A DNA stretch of 64,000 nt, from NCBI GenBank assembly GCA_016647705.1, contig CM028336.1, positions 620,001-684,000 on the forward strand, read 5' to 3'. The notes under the pieces are model-generated. The model ran no database searches, was not told the DNA's origin, and saw nothing but the letters and a program-made list of their open reading frames with translations. Both the position numbers and the translations under genes were made by a program. Position 1 is the first letter of the stretch; every line of letters begins with the position of its first letter. The DNA comes from Eucommia ulmoides (taxonomy: Eukaryota; Streptophyta; Magnoliopsida; Garryales; Eucommiaceae). Of this stretch, positions 24,501 to 36,937 are shown one piece after another.

Positions 24501-26555
24501 TAGAAGCTATGACAGGTAAGCAGTTGCTTTATTATACAAATTCAAAGCCGTCCTGTTCTACTTATTTCTTCATACGAAGGGATATATTAGATTTCATATA
24601 ACTTTGTTTTGGGCAGCGCTTTTTCATTTGTCTTCCATTCAGATTAATGTTTCACTGCCTAGTAGGAGCATCAACTGACCTCTCCTTTTCATTTAAATAA
24701 CAGGATAACACCCATAATTTTTAGACAGTCAAAATGTCCATTATGTCTGTTTTTTTAGCTTGTTTTCTATATTGTTCTCTTGATGGATTTTGGTTGCATT
24801 GATCAAAAATCAAAATGTATTCTTTTGTCTGTCCCTTCCGTGGACTACTACCCCATTCTAAATCATTATTTCAGTTGAAGAAGCTTCACAATACACTAGT
24901 GACAATTTTTCCTTTATTTTAAAAATTAGAATGTTGTCCGATCTTCTTTAGATTTTGCTCTTTGAACTGCAATTACCACTTGGTGGTTGGAAAAAAAGCA
25001 TCTCTTTTTTGTGAATTCTTCGGAATATGATTCTTCATGTGGACACATAGAAAGGCCCCTCTCAATGTTCTCAATGTTCAAATATTTGATGCTTAGCCCA
25101 TGTGGAACACAGTATTATTGAATGAAATTTCCGAAACAAATGCTTGTTTATGCTTGTTTTAGTATGATGTATATTTGCGAATGTGTTCTTGATCTCTTTT
25201 GATTAAATTCCAGTGATGTTGATCTGAGATGCTAGCTGTCATAATGTTTCTATGGTCTGTTCCTCTTAGTAGATTTTTACATGTTCTGGTATGATTTAGA
25301 TGCTGCTTATCTCAGCAGAAATAACCATCTTTCTAACTTTCTCCCAGGTATACGCAAAGATTTGATCCTGGATTTGGGTTTAGTGGAGGACCGTATACCA
25401 TTCAGCCTATGTACTCTCCTGCAATGAATTACAACACTGAATTCCCACAACTGGGATCAGCTCATAGGCCTCTGATCTCTACCGAGCACCAATCTCGGCC
25501 ACTTCCTCAACATCTAGCTGGTCCATGGGTGTCACAATCCACCCCTGCAGCCATGGGATATGGTCATGCTCATCCCGATGCCATGATGGCTCCGTTTAGT
25601 CCCAATCATGTTGGTGCTCGTTCTGCTTCTGCTCTATACATGCAATCCACTCAGTATCCTTATCAGCGTCCTGGAATGCCTTACGTCCATCCTCATGAAC
25701 ATCTTAATCAACACTTTTCACAGGTATGGCTTTCTTTCAATTGGATACTGTAATAGTCTAATGTTTTGATTTTGGCTATCTATATTATAAATTAGGATGG
25801 TGTTGATAGGACAATTGATATCTAATATTAAATAAATGGACTGAATCTCAACCATTCAATTGAAGGGATATTTTCATCTGTTGGACTATACATTTGGAGG
25901 GATCCTAAACTTTCTGTTGATCATAATTACGTTGTAGATCTCACGTCATTCTAATTATAATATAAAACTGATTTTTACAAAAATAATGCTAAAGCGCGTC
26001 TTTGAGCACGAGTACTTTCTAGTTATTGAATAATCCTGCTTTGAAGTTTTACTTGTGTGAAAGTTAGGAAGTGTTTTGCCTTGGCGTTATTAATTCACTG
26101 CTTGGTGCAAGTAATAGTCTAAAGTCAAATCGTTTTATTGGACTGGAATGTTTATACATACAGATCGTTCTGGTTTAAAATTCGGCATTTATCTGATTGA
26201 AGGTGGTTGTTTTATCTAACAACAGCCTTCATTGATTTCAATCGTGTTTCTACGTTCATGAAGTTTAAAAAAAGAAAAAAATAATTTCATTCAATCAATT
26301 GCGAATCAGTGCATATTGAAGTTAACAAATTAAAAAAAAAAAACATATATTTAACCAAACCAATATTGTTCTCATCACGTGCACTCATCTTCTAGCTAAA
26401 CCAACGAACCATAGAAAGATGCCGAAACTTATATTTGTTTATAGTTTTTTTATTTTATTTTATGTTAGATTGTAATTATTTCAGTGTTCTTTTCTTTTTT
26501 GCAGTCTCATCAGCAGCATCCTGACGCAGGTTTTGGGTTTGCCCGGCCCCGGTAA
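21554..26555 (+). CDS. R3H-SUZ domain single-strand nucleic-acid-binding protein
   Basis: Probable cytoplasmic RNA-binding protein of the plant R3H-SUZ family; its RNA targets are unknown. Exons: 21554-21854, 23822-24515, 25348-25723, 26505-26555, closing to 473 aa. Residues 1-95 are Ser/Ala-rich and acidic. The R3H domain (about 101-165) has the defining R131-x3-H135 in YLRLAAHRVAQHY. The SUZ motif (about 195-240) ends in ERKEEYNKARARIF. The C-terminal third is Pro/Gln/Tyr-rich and low-complexity. Intron 1 (about 2 kb) carries a SINE and a TRIM. The TAA stop at 26553-26555 lies inside CCG/GTAAGG. If that donor is used with the acceptor at 28127-28128, the stop is removed and the protein ends RTQQS, with TGA at 28142-28144. 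Confidence 0.9.
22725..22876 (-). mobile_element. Au-type SINE in R3H intron 1
   Basis: The minus strand carries GTTGTCGCCATGTGACC, GTCATGGGTTCGAGT (box B), GAGGAAACAGCCTCTTGCAA and a 3' part matching CCGGACCC...GCATAGCGGGAGC...CACCGAG. Only the extreme 5' end is missing. Confidence 0.8.
23311..23679 (-). mobile_element. 369-bp TRIM (terminal-repeat retrotransposon in miniature)
   Basis: Two LTRs of about 150 bp (23528-23679 and 23311-~23459) in direct orientation, with TG...CA termini. Next to the minus-strand 5' LTR is a primer-binding site, TGGTATCAGAGCATGG (complement of 23510-23525), matching initiator-Met tRNA. The internal region is only about 50 bp. A perfect 5-bp TSD, TGGAA, flanks it (23306-23310 and 23680-23684). 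No coding capacity. Confidence 0.88.
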
Positions 26556-26977
26556 GGGGCATGGGCCATGCCTGCACCCACCCTCTCCCCCCATTTCACG
26601 ATGAAAAGCAACACATTCTTTTACTATTCTCTCTCTTGACTGCTCTGGTTAGAGGAGGGGGGTGGTTGGGGGGTGCAGGCATAAAGGAGGTTGGCTGGAA
26701 TGGATATGGAAATGGACATTTTAGTATTATTGAAAAAAAAATAATGTCCTCCGTTCACTTCCTTCCACCAATCTCCCGATTTCAACAGAGCTTCTTGGTA
26801 AAGCTTGGAGGTTCGTTGCAATTTCCGTTCCATTATTTGGCTAAAAGGAGAGCTCCTTCTTGCCACTGACGACAATGATGACGAACAACAACAGATTTCA
26901 GCAGAGCTAGGAATATATGGTTTCCGTTCGGGATCAGGTATCCATTTGTCTCCACCTTCCCCTCCCATATTATACTA

Positions 26978-27213
26978 CTAGCAAGTGTCCGGGCCTAAAA
27001 GTACTATTACTAAGTATAAAGTGATCATAAAAAAATAAATTACTGTTTATATAATTTTAAGATTTAAATTTACATAGTTAACTAATGAATTTTGGGTTTA
27101 AATTTTTGTTTTGATTCAATTGAGTTGCAACTAATGTGACCTTTTGTTGTTTCAAAAAGGTGTTTATTCTGCTTTTATCATGATGAACTTTTAGATCTAT
27201 CTATATGGAGAGA
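26978..27213 (-). mobile_element. Short candidate Helitron (236 bp)
   Basis: The minus strand starts A/TCTCTCCATATAG and ends GGCCCGGACACTTGCTAG/T. TC at the 5' end, CTAG at the 3' end and insertion between A and T all fit Helitrons. No coding frame. Confidence 0.55.
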
Positions 27214-27257
27214 TTTGGCCTAAATCCTAACCATTTTATTGAAGACCATGTGAAAAT

Positions 27258-27971
27258 AGGGTTTATACTGCTTACCTCTCCTATCATTTTGGCCAAAACT
27301 ACAAACCTTCTTCGTAGTTTGGAAATACCTGTCATCCCCTCATCATTTTAGTCAAACATCATTTGGTTTCCCTATAGATTAAAAATCAATAAAAATTTTA
27401 CTATAATGACAATATTATCCTCACCAATTTCAAAATAATTAAATAATTTAAATTTAAATTACATAAATAGCCCTGTGTTTTTAATATTTATCTAGTTTGT
27501 CTTTTTACACTAATGTTTCTATTTTGGAAAAAAAATAATTTTTTCACCACTTTATTTTTAGCAAATTAAAAAAAAAAAAAAAAAACTACCCTGTTCTCCC
27601 ACCCCCACCCCGCCGGAAGGCCCGGAACGACCACCACAAACCGTCGGAATTTACTTCCTCCTTCCTTCTCTTTCCCCCTCTCTCCCCCAGATTTGTTTGT
27701 TGCGATGTATCTAGTAAGGGGGAGAGAGAGAGAGAAGTGGAAGGAGAGGGGGATGGGGGTGGGGGTAAATGTTATTGTTTAAAAAGTTACTGGTAAAAAA
27801 TATATTTTTTAAAAATAGGGGTCTTAATGAATTTATTAAAAAAAATTAATAAGAAATGGACATGTCTTTTTACAAGAAAAAAATAGTTAAAGGAGGTGAC
27901 CGATATTTTTAAATAATGGGAGATTTGTGGTTTTGGACAAAATAAAAGAGGAGGTAAGTGGTATGAACCCT
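27258..27971. mobile_element. 714-bp MULE-like MITE
   Basis: TIRs AGGGTTTATACTGCTTACCT and, from the right, AGGGTTCATACCACTTACCT. Flanks GTGAAAAT (27250-27257) and ATGAAAAT (27972-27979). The interior holds poly-A and a GA-rich stretch at 27718-27765. Confidence 0.65.
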
Positions 27972-28711
27972 ATGAAAATGAGCATCGAAGACATTTTTTG
28001 TGGGGACCACACCTCATCGTGTAAATTAGTATATACTTCATTCAATACATAGATTTTGTTATTTAGTTAATCAATAAACGTGATTTATAAATTGAAAATG
28101 TGGGTTTTTGGTGTTTTTGTATTTACAGGACACAGCAAAGCTGACGATTGGAAGGGAAAAACTTTTGGTGCAGAGGCCAGAAACTCTGTTTTTGACAAAA
28201 AAAGCTCTCTTGATATTTGTTAGATTTTAGAAAAATAAGGTAGTGTTTAACCCCTTTGGTATATGTACTATATTAGCTTTCTTCTCCTCCTCCTTTTGAA
28301 TTGGCTTTGTTACCCACCATTATACCTATTTGTTATTACTCGTCAACCTTCATTTCAAACCAAATTATGCATTTATCTTGATCTCTTCTCTCTTGTGGTA
28401 ATTTTTTTTTTTAAATTCCATTGATGGTATGCTTTTCAACCACCGTTCATTCTGCAACAAAAGCAACACAAGTTATGTGCTACGAAGTCGATTACTACAA
28501 TAGAACAATCAATGGCAGGTATTGGGAGACTTGAGCGACTTTTAAGTCTCTTACGATCGATTTCTGGATCTGCCGCTAGTGAGAATAATAATGCCTGTTG
28601 GGTCGAGAACGAAGCCCGTGGCCATGCCATCCTTAATCTAATTTCTGTTATGCAAAGAACTTATTTAAAACTCATCATTAATAAAAGCCAAAATTAACAG
28701 TCAAAGAGCAC

Positions 28712-29766
28712 ATGTATCTTGTGTTCCTTTATCCTTTTTTGGGGGGTAGGGGTGGGGGTGGGGGTGTGATTCCTCCTAATAACACTTTCACCACTCACTC
28801 AGCTGTCTCCCGTGCCCATAGCCTTACGCCAGCATGTTTCTGGTATTATCATCATAAAACCAGGCATACTCATCATCACCACATCTCTCTTTTTCTACTT
28901 TTACGGTAAGGTGTGTTCGAATCAACTTATGTGCATCTTAACTAATCACCTCCCCGGACGATCTTAAAGGTGTACTTCCCCATATTAACCTAGTGTATTC
29001 AGGATTAAATTCAAGATTTAATTCCTGGAGTGTTCCTAAGCGAGGTTGACAAGGACAGAAGGCACCTCATCATCTCTCTTCGTATGTATATCTATATTCC
29101 AACCGCCCCCTATACTGTTCCCCACAATTCTGCTTTTAAATAGAGAAGCAAGTTACACGTGCAATGGCTAATTTTTGCCTCATAAAATGCAGATTGCTCT
29201 TTTGTCTTGACCGTTAAAGCCTTCTTCTCTTCTACAAACAACAGAATGCCTCTTAAACCATGTCATTTTCGTGTCCCTTCCTTTTTTCCACACACACATC
29301 TTCATCCTCTCTCTCGCTCTCTCTATATACATATATAATATAGATATACCATACCTTGAGCAGAAGAGCTTTCTCTTCTAAATAAGCTTTGCCCGGTTCT
29401 TCACCTGTCGTTGTTTTCGTTCGCTCGGGAGGAGATTGCCAAAAGGTCTGTCCATTTTCCTTACTATTTTATCAATCTTTCTTCACTTGTGTACACACAC
29501 ACACACAAGGAGCGCGAGCAAGCAAGAGAGGGAGAGAGAGAGAACCGAAACACACACAGAGCACACACATACATTTTTTATGCATCTTCCCCGTATTCTC
29601 GCACACGAGAGAGAGAAAGAGAGATGTCCCGAAGAACAATAACGGGTTCGTTCATGCACGAGTAGAAGATAACTGAAAAAGAAGGTAAAAGCATTCACTT
29701 TCTTTTTCTTTCTTTTTTTTAAAATTTTTGTTTCAGGGAGCAAAGCAAAGCAAAAGCAGTTTCAAA
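28712..29766 (+). promoter_or_regulatory. LITTLE ZIPPER promoter and leader
   Basis: TATA-like CTCTATATAC at 29321-29330 follows a CT-rich tract. The leader has (CA)n and (GA)n runs (29493-29580). An acceptor TTGTTTCAG/GGAGC at 29736 with an upstream donor (CAAAAG/GTCTG near 29445, or GAAG/GTAAAAG near 29683) suggests a leader intron. A short ATG frame at 29623-29664 could be a uORF. Confidence 0.45.
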
Positions 29767-30006
29767 ATGGAGAAAATAAACTCAGAGCTGTACCTGAAAA
29801 ACTGTCACATTATCCGAGAGAACGAGAGGCTGAGGAAGAAAGCGCAGAAGCTCAACAGAGAAAACGAGGCTCTTTTGTCCGAACTCAAGAAGAAGCTTTC
29901 CGAAGCTAACTCCACATCAAAATCTGAACTTGAAATCAAGCTTAATCCCACCTCCACTTCAAATCCAAAGAATTCCACCAAACCTAGGTCACATGATTAT
30001 AAATGA
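29767..30006 (+). CDS. ZPR: LITTLE ZIPPER (ZPR) microprotein, 79 aa
   Basis: ZPR proteins are small leucine-zipper microproteins that form inactive dimers with class III HD-ZIP transcription factors, limiting their activity in meristem and leaf polarity. The motif block NSELYLKNCHIIRENERLRK followed by KAQKLNRENEALLSELKKKL matches the ZPR core. Leu/Ile heptads run from about residue 7 to 45 and the tail is Ser/Asn/Thr-rich. There is no DNA-binding domain, as expected for the family. Single coding exon; the ATG at 29767 (MEKINSEL) is the family start. Which of ZPR1-4 it corresponds to is not decided; the short length favours ZPR3/4 or a ZPR1/2 form with a short tail. Confidence 0.93.
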   Translation: MEKINSELYLKNCHIIRENERLRKKAQKLNRENEALLSELKKKLSEANSTSKSELEIKLNPTSTSNPKNSTKPRSHDYK

Positions 30007-30215
30007 AAAAAAAAAAACCATCTATGCAGTTGTTTCTCTCTTCTACTACCCCCCCCCACCCCCAAGAGTATTTGTTGTCACATTTTCATAAATTTTTATT
30101 TTTGGAGGAAAATGATGTCATAAGTTACAGGGACCTATGAGAAATAAATGCTTTATGTTTTCCCTGTAAAGAAATTGCTGTCTTGAAAAGACGATGATGG
30201 GCTTCAAGCAGGATT

Positions 30216-33200
30216 TTAATAATCCACACTTAGTTTCCGGTCTATGCTCGAGAATGTTTGATAAAATGAGGTGAAATGCTTGTATGCAATGTCGATGTCT
30301 TCTTTCCCACAAATTTCTCTTACACTGCACAGAAGTTTAAAAAAAAAAATAAGAATGGAAATTTATGGAATATAGAAATGGGGGGATTTCTATAGTTCAT
30401 AGTTCATACTATAGTTCATACCTGTGCATAGAAAGCTGGGCGATGCCACAATCAATTGTACGAATTCCGACCCCTGAAGCAAGTATAGGGCCAATAGTTG
30501 AGCCACACCCCATATCATTCCTCACCGCAAATTCCTGCATAGGGTTGAACATGAGATTTTTTTTTTTTTTATAGTTGCAACTACAATAACAGAATGCCAG
30601 TGAGGCATTATTTGCGTAATCAAATGAAGTAAATGAGATCGAGACAAATTTTGTATTGGGTTTATCCCACATCGGATGTGGAAGGGGTTGGTAGTCAGTT
30701 TATAAATATGAGGAAAAAGCTGGTGGTCAGGTTATAAATGTGAGGAAAAGCCTCACCTCATGAGCTAGCTTTTGGGGATGAGAGAAACCAAAGACCACCC
30801 CACATTCTAAATATGTTTATGCCTTTTATTTATGGTTTCTTCATCACTATAATATTGTTTTTGGATCTATATTTATGTTAAGGCCTGGTAAAATGCAGTT
30901 ACCTGAGTCGGGAGGTTATGAATTTTGGCAACTTCTTTGAAAAGCAAAGCCGTAACTCCACTTGTTGCATAACGCTGATTTGCATTGTGTTTAATAACAA
31001 GGCCCTTATTTAACTCTGGCCGATGGTGCTCTTCGTGCTTATCCGTAAAATTTGGGTGAACTCCGTGAGCCATATCCGCAGAAACTGCATGCAAAGCATT
31101 CAAAAATAGATTCCTTTCTAAGTCAAACACAGGATAGAAGGTCTTATTTTTGAGAGAGAGAGAGAGAGAGGCATTTTCCAGATTAAATCAAGAACACTTC
31201 TTTTCTGGCTGGAGACCATTTTTATACTTCTAAGAATGAATCCATATGGTAGATAGAACTATAAGTGATGAAGTTAGTGTCATAATTGGCAATGAATATG
31301 ATATGATCAAGACAACGTTTATCTGTAAAATAGCTAAAAAGGGGAAAAAAAACAAAAACAAAGATGAAGTACCGAGAAATGATTGGCGAATTGCACGCTG
31401 AAAAGCATCTTCCCCAACAAAATCATCAGCCAGGCACTCCGCTATTCGTCTCATGGCCTGAAACATGGTCGGTGCACCAGCTCCTTGAACCGAATCAGAA
31501 CCAACCTGCGGATTTCACGGGTAGTAATATGATAGAATAACACTCAAACACAAATGAACTGAATTGGAATTAATCAAAATATAGAATGGAAATACAGAAA
31601 AAACAGTAGATAGGTTCTAGGATTTCGAGAGCCTAGTCTCTCCCATTCAATTCCCAAATTTCCATATGCCTTCACTCCCCACCTCCCTTGGTTATTTATA
31701 CTAGAAACTTAAACACTCTCAACAACAAGCTCAACAACTCAAAACAAACTCAACAACTTAACTAGACTCTAACTAACTCAAACAACTCAACAACCAAAAG
31801 AGAATATAAGCTTCTATTCTATCCAACTCAATGGTCTATCATAATAGTAAGTAACTGCACAACTATGTCCAAATATTACCAATAAAGTGCAAAAAATGGA
31901 AATTCTTATTGTTGATTTTGATGCAATAACTTAAGAACATACACTGACCCACCCTTGTAAAGGTGGTTCTTCCTGTTATTCATCTATTTGTTGGATTATC
32001 CCACAAAGGAGCTGATGATCAAGTTATAAGTGTGAAGGAAAACCTCAACTCATGAGCTATCAGTCTCTCCTTCTGTGGTTATTGGGCTATAGTCGTTGTA
32101 ACTTGGGCTCTGATACCAGTGTAGGGTGGTCTTAGGCCTCTCTCAACCCCAAAAGCTAACTCATGAGGTGAGCCTTTCCCTCACACTTATAACTTGGCCA
32201 ACAACCCCTTCCACATCTGATGTGAGATAAGCCCAACACTCTGTAAAACCACTAGACAATTAGGAAAGCTTTTAGTATTTCCTCAATGCTCTACGTTATA
32301 TAAGCATATATTCTTTTAGGGTGGGTTTGGATAAGATATTTCATTTCAAGAAGGGATTTGTAATTTTTTCTTAACAAATTTTCTTAAGAAAAAATCATCA
32401 AACCCTTCTTAAAAATGCAATTTTTATCATCTGAAAAAAAACTAAAGCATGTGGAACAAATTAGACAAATGCGAATAATATGGGGTAATACGAGATGCTT
32501 ACCTCTTCATTATCAAAAAGAGCAACCATTCGAATCGCATGCTCATCAGATAGATCCCGGGAAGATTTGCATGAATCAACAAGAGCTCTGAGTGCACAGT
32601 AACTTGAAGCAAGATTATCTAATCTTCCAGAAAAAATGAACTCGTTGTTTCCACCACCAAGACAGCTAGGTTGAATGTCACATACATTCAACTCAATGCT
32701 CGCTATGTTATCAATATCACAACCCAGCTCATCTGACAATATCTGAAATTGGAATTGAACAGGATGTAAATTTTTAGATTTTTACATTTGTTCATTTCTA
32801 ATTCGAATTCCTAGGCTCCAATTCCATGAAAATGAACGCTACCTTATTGAAATATGATTCAATGGATGCATTTCTTAATCCTATAGCTAAAGAATTACAC
32901 GACGATACACCACCTTGAAGAAACCAAATAATATACCCGCATAAGCAATGGATGATGAACATCTTTAGCACCACTCTTCTCCTTGGATTCGGCATTTGCA
33001 CCCTCAGCTTTTGTTGCTAGTAGAGGGATGAGATGAGTCTCTAGATTTGGCTTAAAACCATCCTTGTTCACCGTGCTAAACCACCAAAAAATCAGAACAC
33101 ATTAATTGTCACTAAATATTTCAGTAGAGATCTTAATGAACAATATATAGAAAATCTATCAGATTTTTGAAATATAATGTGTCTAAAATATGTTTTCAGT

Positions 33201-35345
33201 TACTTATGACAAAGTAAAATATAGTGTCCCACGAATATTCATATCTACACTAGATATATTTCAATGAAGAACAATAAAAATCAAGCTAGAGTCATTAAAC
33301 GGAAAATAGTGACAAGGAAAAGGAAATATGAATCTTAAAGAAGAGGCAACAAACCGGTCAAGATGTATGGCGAGTGTAGGAACTCGTAAAAGAGGTCTAT
33401 TTACTTTAACAAGCTTATGCACAAAGGAACCATCGTTGCCCCTTACTATGGCTCTTCCAGCTACACTTAAATCCCTATCAAACCATGTATGCCATAAACC
33501 ACCACCATAAGTTTGCACATTGACCATAAGATAGCCAGATTTGGATGACGCAGACTTGGGCTTTAGTTTTAGGCAAGGGCTATCTGTGTGCGCAGCAATA
33601 ACATGAAAACCATTGCCAACAGAATACCTGCAAAACTAACGCAGCCTTCAATTAAATTAGATCATAAGAGAAATAAAGAATGAATGCATCATATTGAGTA
33701 AGGGCTCGTTTCACAACACAACAATGTTTCACAACACAACAACACTTAAAACTGAATGCATTAAGTACTGGTCATTTTAAGTGTGTTTGATAACAAAATA
33801 AAACCACCACCTAAAACACAAGTATCACTAAAAAATTGTTCAAAATTTTAGGGATGTGTGACTCGCTTATTTTTTAGCACGCTTTATTAAAAACATCAAA
33901 CATCTATCTACCACAACCAATTATTCAACATTTTAACACAATAAAACCTTGCAAAAAAGTTATATACAAATAATTATAGATAGAGAAAGTACTAAATTGA
34001 CAAAAAATAAGGGAGTCCAAGACAGAAAGTTTTAGAGAGAGAACATTAAGAAAAAAATTGTAAAACTTATTTTAGGGAAAAAAATTGTACAAAGATAATT
34101 TTTTTGAAATTAATTACTAAAAAAATAAATACTCAATAGATTCAGCACTTAATAAATTTAGCACTCATAATTTTAGTACCTAAAATTCAGCACTTAATTT
34201 TCAATATCATCAAACAAGCTCTAAGACAGTTGAATTTTTATGGAAGATATAATCAGGCGACTCACTTCTCCCCGACGGCGAAAGCAACCAAGCAAGACAT
34301 ATTCCTCGTGAAGAAGTATCGTCCACCAGGCTTCAGGTGCCATTCATTGTTCTCACTTAGCAAATGAAATCCAGCAGCAATTAGTTGCCGTTTTGCTTCA
34401 GCTATACAAGATTAAGTGGTGTAAATTAGAAAGACATCACCACAATCACAATCCAAAATTTTGTCTATGGATCATTAAGGATTTCATGTCTATGGATCTT
34501 CTGAGGTACATATACTTTTTTTTTACTAAAAGGCGAAAGAATAGTTCGCTCGGTGCTCACTGCGAGGCTGCTAATGTACATATTCTGAACAACCTGAAGA
34601 ATATGAATGCATGATCGATCATCGTAGAACGGATAAATTAACAATTCTAATTCGATCTGGATTGGTTATTCAGTGCGACAAATTCTCCGATGAAGAACAA
34701 CATTTGCAGCCTAAGATCATTCACTCTCTAGTTTCAATGAACTTTATCATCAGCACATTGACATTCAAAAGCAAAAGCACAAAAAATTAACACCAATCTT
34801 AAGAACATCCGAGAACTACTTTTGATTTGCTCCTACAATGCTATCTATCTTCATGTGTGGATGAAGAAAAAATGTAAAAGATAAAATCAATGAATACCTG
34901 TAGCATGAAATTGAGTCCAGGACTCGTTGAGGTAGTCCAGAAGATCCCCAACTATGGACGGCCTCGAACTGGAATCGGATGAACTCTGCATTGAAATTCA
35001 CATGTTTCAGAAACGCTCATGCATACATATACACGCGTAATTTTATATATTTATAGAAAGAGAAAGACTGAGAGACAGGTAGAAAGAGAAAGTAACCTCG
35101 GCGATGGGATCGGAGCTGGAGCAGAGTGACGGGCTGACGAAGAGCTTGCGGGGGCGAGTACTGTGGATGGCTCTGGAAACGGGGTTATAGAGAGAGAATT
35201 TCGATAAAATTACGGCGGGCTTGACCACCGGAGACGATGGTTGCAGGAGGTGGAGGCTAGCTACGGCAGCCATTTTCTCCGGCGGGGAAGCGATTTCAGG
35301 TTTTGGGGGTTCGCTTATCGAATTAATCAGTAAAACGCCTTCCAT
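30216..35345 (-). CDS. DAP: Aspartyl aminopeptidase (peptidase family M18), plastid-type
   Basis: Zinc aminopeptidase that removes N-terminal Asp/Glu. Exons on the minus strand: 35345-35097, 34985-34898, 34401-34266, 33627-33355, 33075-32937, 32742-32503, 31505-31373, 31084-30903, 30534-30422, 30324-30216. All phases close, giving 553 aa with TAA at 30218-30216. Residues 1-80 look like a transit peptide, and a second Met at 24 ([10 protein letters not shown]) is an alternative start. M18 motifs: AAHTDSP (H171, D173), [10 protein letters not shown] (201-210), SGRLDNL (D337), DNEEVGS (E374, E375), [11 protein letters not shown] (D423), [12 protein letters not shown] (485-496) and [11 protein letters not shown] (H517). 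The expected metal and catalytic ligands are present, so the enzyme should be active. Several introns carry repeat fragments. Confidence 0.95.
30655..30811 (+). mobile_element. TRIM-like LTR fragment in a DAP intron
   Basis: Shares CCCACATC-GATGTGGAAGGGG, TTATAAATGTGAGG and CTCATGAGCTAGCTTTTGGGG with the TRIM remnant at 31993-32238, in the opposite orientation to the LTR at 32121-32238. No partner LTR is adjacent. Confidence 0.5.
31993..32238 (-). mobile_element. Rearranged TRIM with inverted LTR copies in a DAP intron
   Basis: An LTR of about 118 bp at 32121-32238 reads TGTTGGGC...TGTACA-type on the minus strand. It is followed by CTGGTATCAGAGCCCAAG, an initiator-Met tRNA primer-binding site (about 32103-32120). 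A second LTR-like copy (31993-32075) is inverted relative to the first, so the unit is not a simple TRIM. Confidence 0.6.
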
Positions 35346-36330
35346 AGCATTATATAAAATACACCATGATCCCCTTATTATTCAACAAATTACATTTTAA
35401 CCCCTTTCAAAATTAATTTCTTGAACGGGCAAATGTCTATGTGAATTCCGGGATTTATCAAATTGTACATTTAATCCTTCGAGTTCCATATGTATTTCAA
35501 TCCCACAAAATTTAAAATATTTTAATGATTTTATAAGAAAAATGAGTTATTTTCAATTCGTGACCTTCTAATAAAAATATTTTAGTCGTTTAATCAAATC
35601 ACTAAACATGTAACATTTTTCTCTAAGAACGATTAGGCTAGAAAATGACTAATTTATGTATGAAAAAGGGGGAAAATTTCATTTTTAGTCCTTAAAGTAT
35701 AGGGTAGATGTCTACGTGAACTCTAAGATTTATCAAATTGCACATTTAATCACTCGAGATCCAAATTTGTTTCAATCTCGTAAAATTAAAAATATTTTAA
35801 TGATTTTAGGCAAAAAATGAGTTGTTCTCAACACGTGGTCTTCTAATGGAGATATTTTAGTCATTTTATCATTCAACTAAATGTATTACAGTTTTCTCTA
35901 ACAACGATTTAGTCTTTTGTCTCTTATCTTTTAAACGAATCGTTGGTGTGAAAAAATTAGAAAACAAATATATTATATTTAATAGAATGATCAAATAACA
36001 AAAATAACCCCATTACAAAAGACATATGGTTAACATAATCTATTTTATGCAAAATCATTAACAACGTTTTTAATTTTATGAAATTGAAACAAATATAAAA
36101 CGTGAACGACCAAATGTACAATTTAATAAATCTCAAGGTTTACATACACACCCATCTCATACTTAGGATTAAAAATATAATTTTCCCTAATAAAAATGAA
36201 AATAAAAATAAAAAGTAGTTGTTGATTTGATTAAAAAAATAAAAAAAAATGTTTTAGAAAAGGAAACCCCCAAAACTATTAGGGGTCATTTCATAATTTT
36301 ACAAAAATATAGGGGATGCTAATAGAATTA
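35346..36330. repeat. DAP promoter side with a fold-back element
   Basis: 35677-36190 is a fold-back: GGGAAAATTTCATTTTTAGT at the left pairs with the right end read inward, with arms of about 240 bp containing AAAATTAAAAA and TTCTAATGGAGATATTTTAG. A further left-arm copy lies at about 35425-35640. Same family as 16789-17321. The only DNA upstream of DAP is this repeat. Confidence 0.65.
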
Positions 36331-36937
36331 AGGGTTAATAGCACTTTATCCTTGCAGTTTGGCTGATTTGCACTTACCCCTTGTGTTTTTATTTTTGGCA
36401 GTTATCTCATTGTGGTCTTGAACTAAAGTACAATGGTTAAAATTATGGATAATTGTATTAGTTCACTTTGAAATTAAAGGTAATTTTGTCATTTTGTTCT
36501 AATTAATTGAATGCGATCTATTTACAAATTTTGTGAAACTTAATGGGTCAAAGTGTTTTTCTTTCATCATCTCCTCCACCCTTCCATTTCGGTAAGGCCC
36601 TGATTTTAGAGAGAGAGAGCGTAGAGAGAGAAAGAGGTGGTGGCTTGGGATGATGAAGAGACTATACAAAGGGCGACAACCACCGTTTGTCTGAAGAGGA
36701 ATTCGACAATAATTTGAGGAGTCAACTTCTGTCTCGTTAGGTGACTGACGGTGACGGAAGCTTTGATCCTTTGCCTCCTGATCGAAATCCACGACATATG
36801 CCTTATGGCCGCAATTGATATGGGAGTCCGGAGGAAGAAAATGATGTGATAATAGAGAAAATACATTTATGGTCCTCTAAGTTATTAAATAGTATTAAAA
36901 TAGCCCTTATAAAAATATTTAAAGGATATAAATGTCA
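36331..36937. repeat. Dispersed repeat shared in inverted form with 51.4-51.5 kb
   Basis: 36331-36430 (CACTTTATCC, GTTTGGCTGATTTGCACTTA) matches the reverse complement of about 51425-51525. Probably the terminus of a DNA transposon. The remaining 36431-36937 shows no gene. Confidence 0.5.

Larger units (their letters stand above)
26556..28700 (+). other. R3H 3' region: probable UTR and large intron
   Basis: Follows the R3H stop. A strong acceptor TTTACAG/GACACAGC at 28128 suggests an exon from 28129 (see R3H entry). Most of 26.98-27.97 kb is insertions. A 61-codon frame at 28512-28697 has no recognised domain and is not called. Confidence 0.45.

Noticed and set aside
28512-28697. 61-codon plus-strand frame downstream of the R3H gene
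   Set aside because: No recognised domain, weak context, and within the likely 3' region of the R3H gene. Not supported enough to call.
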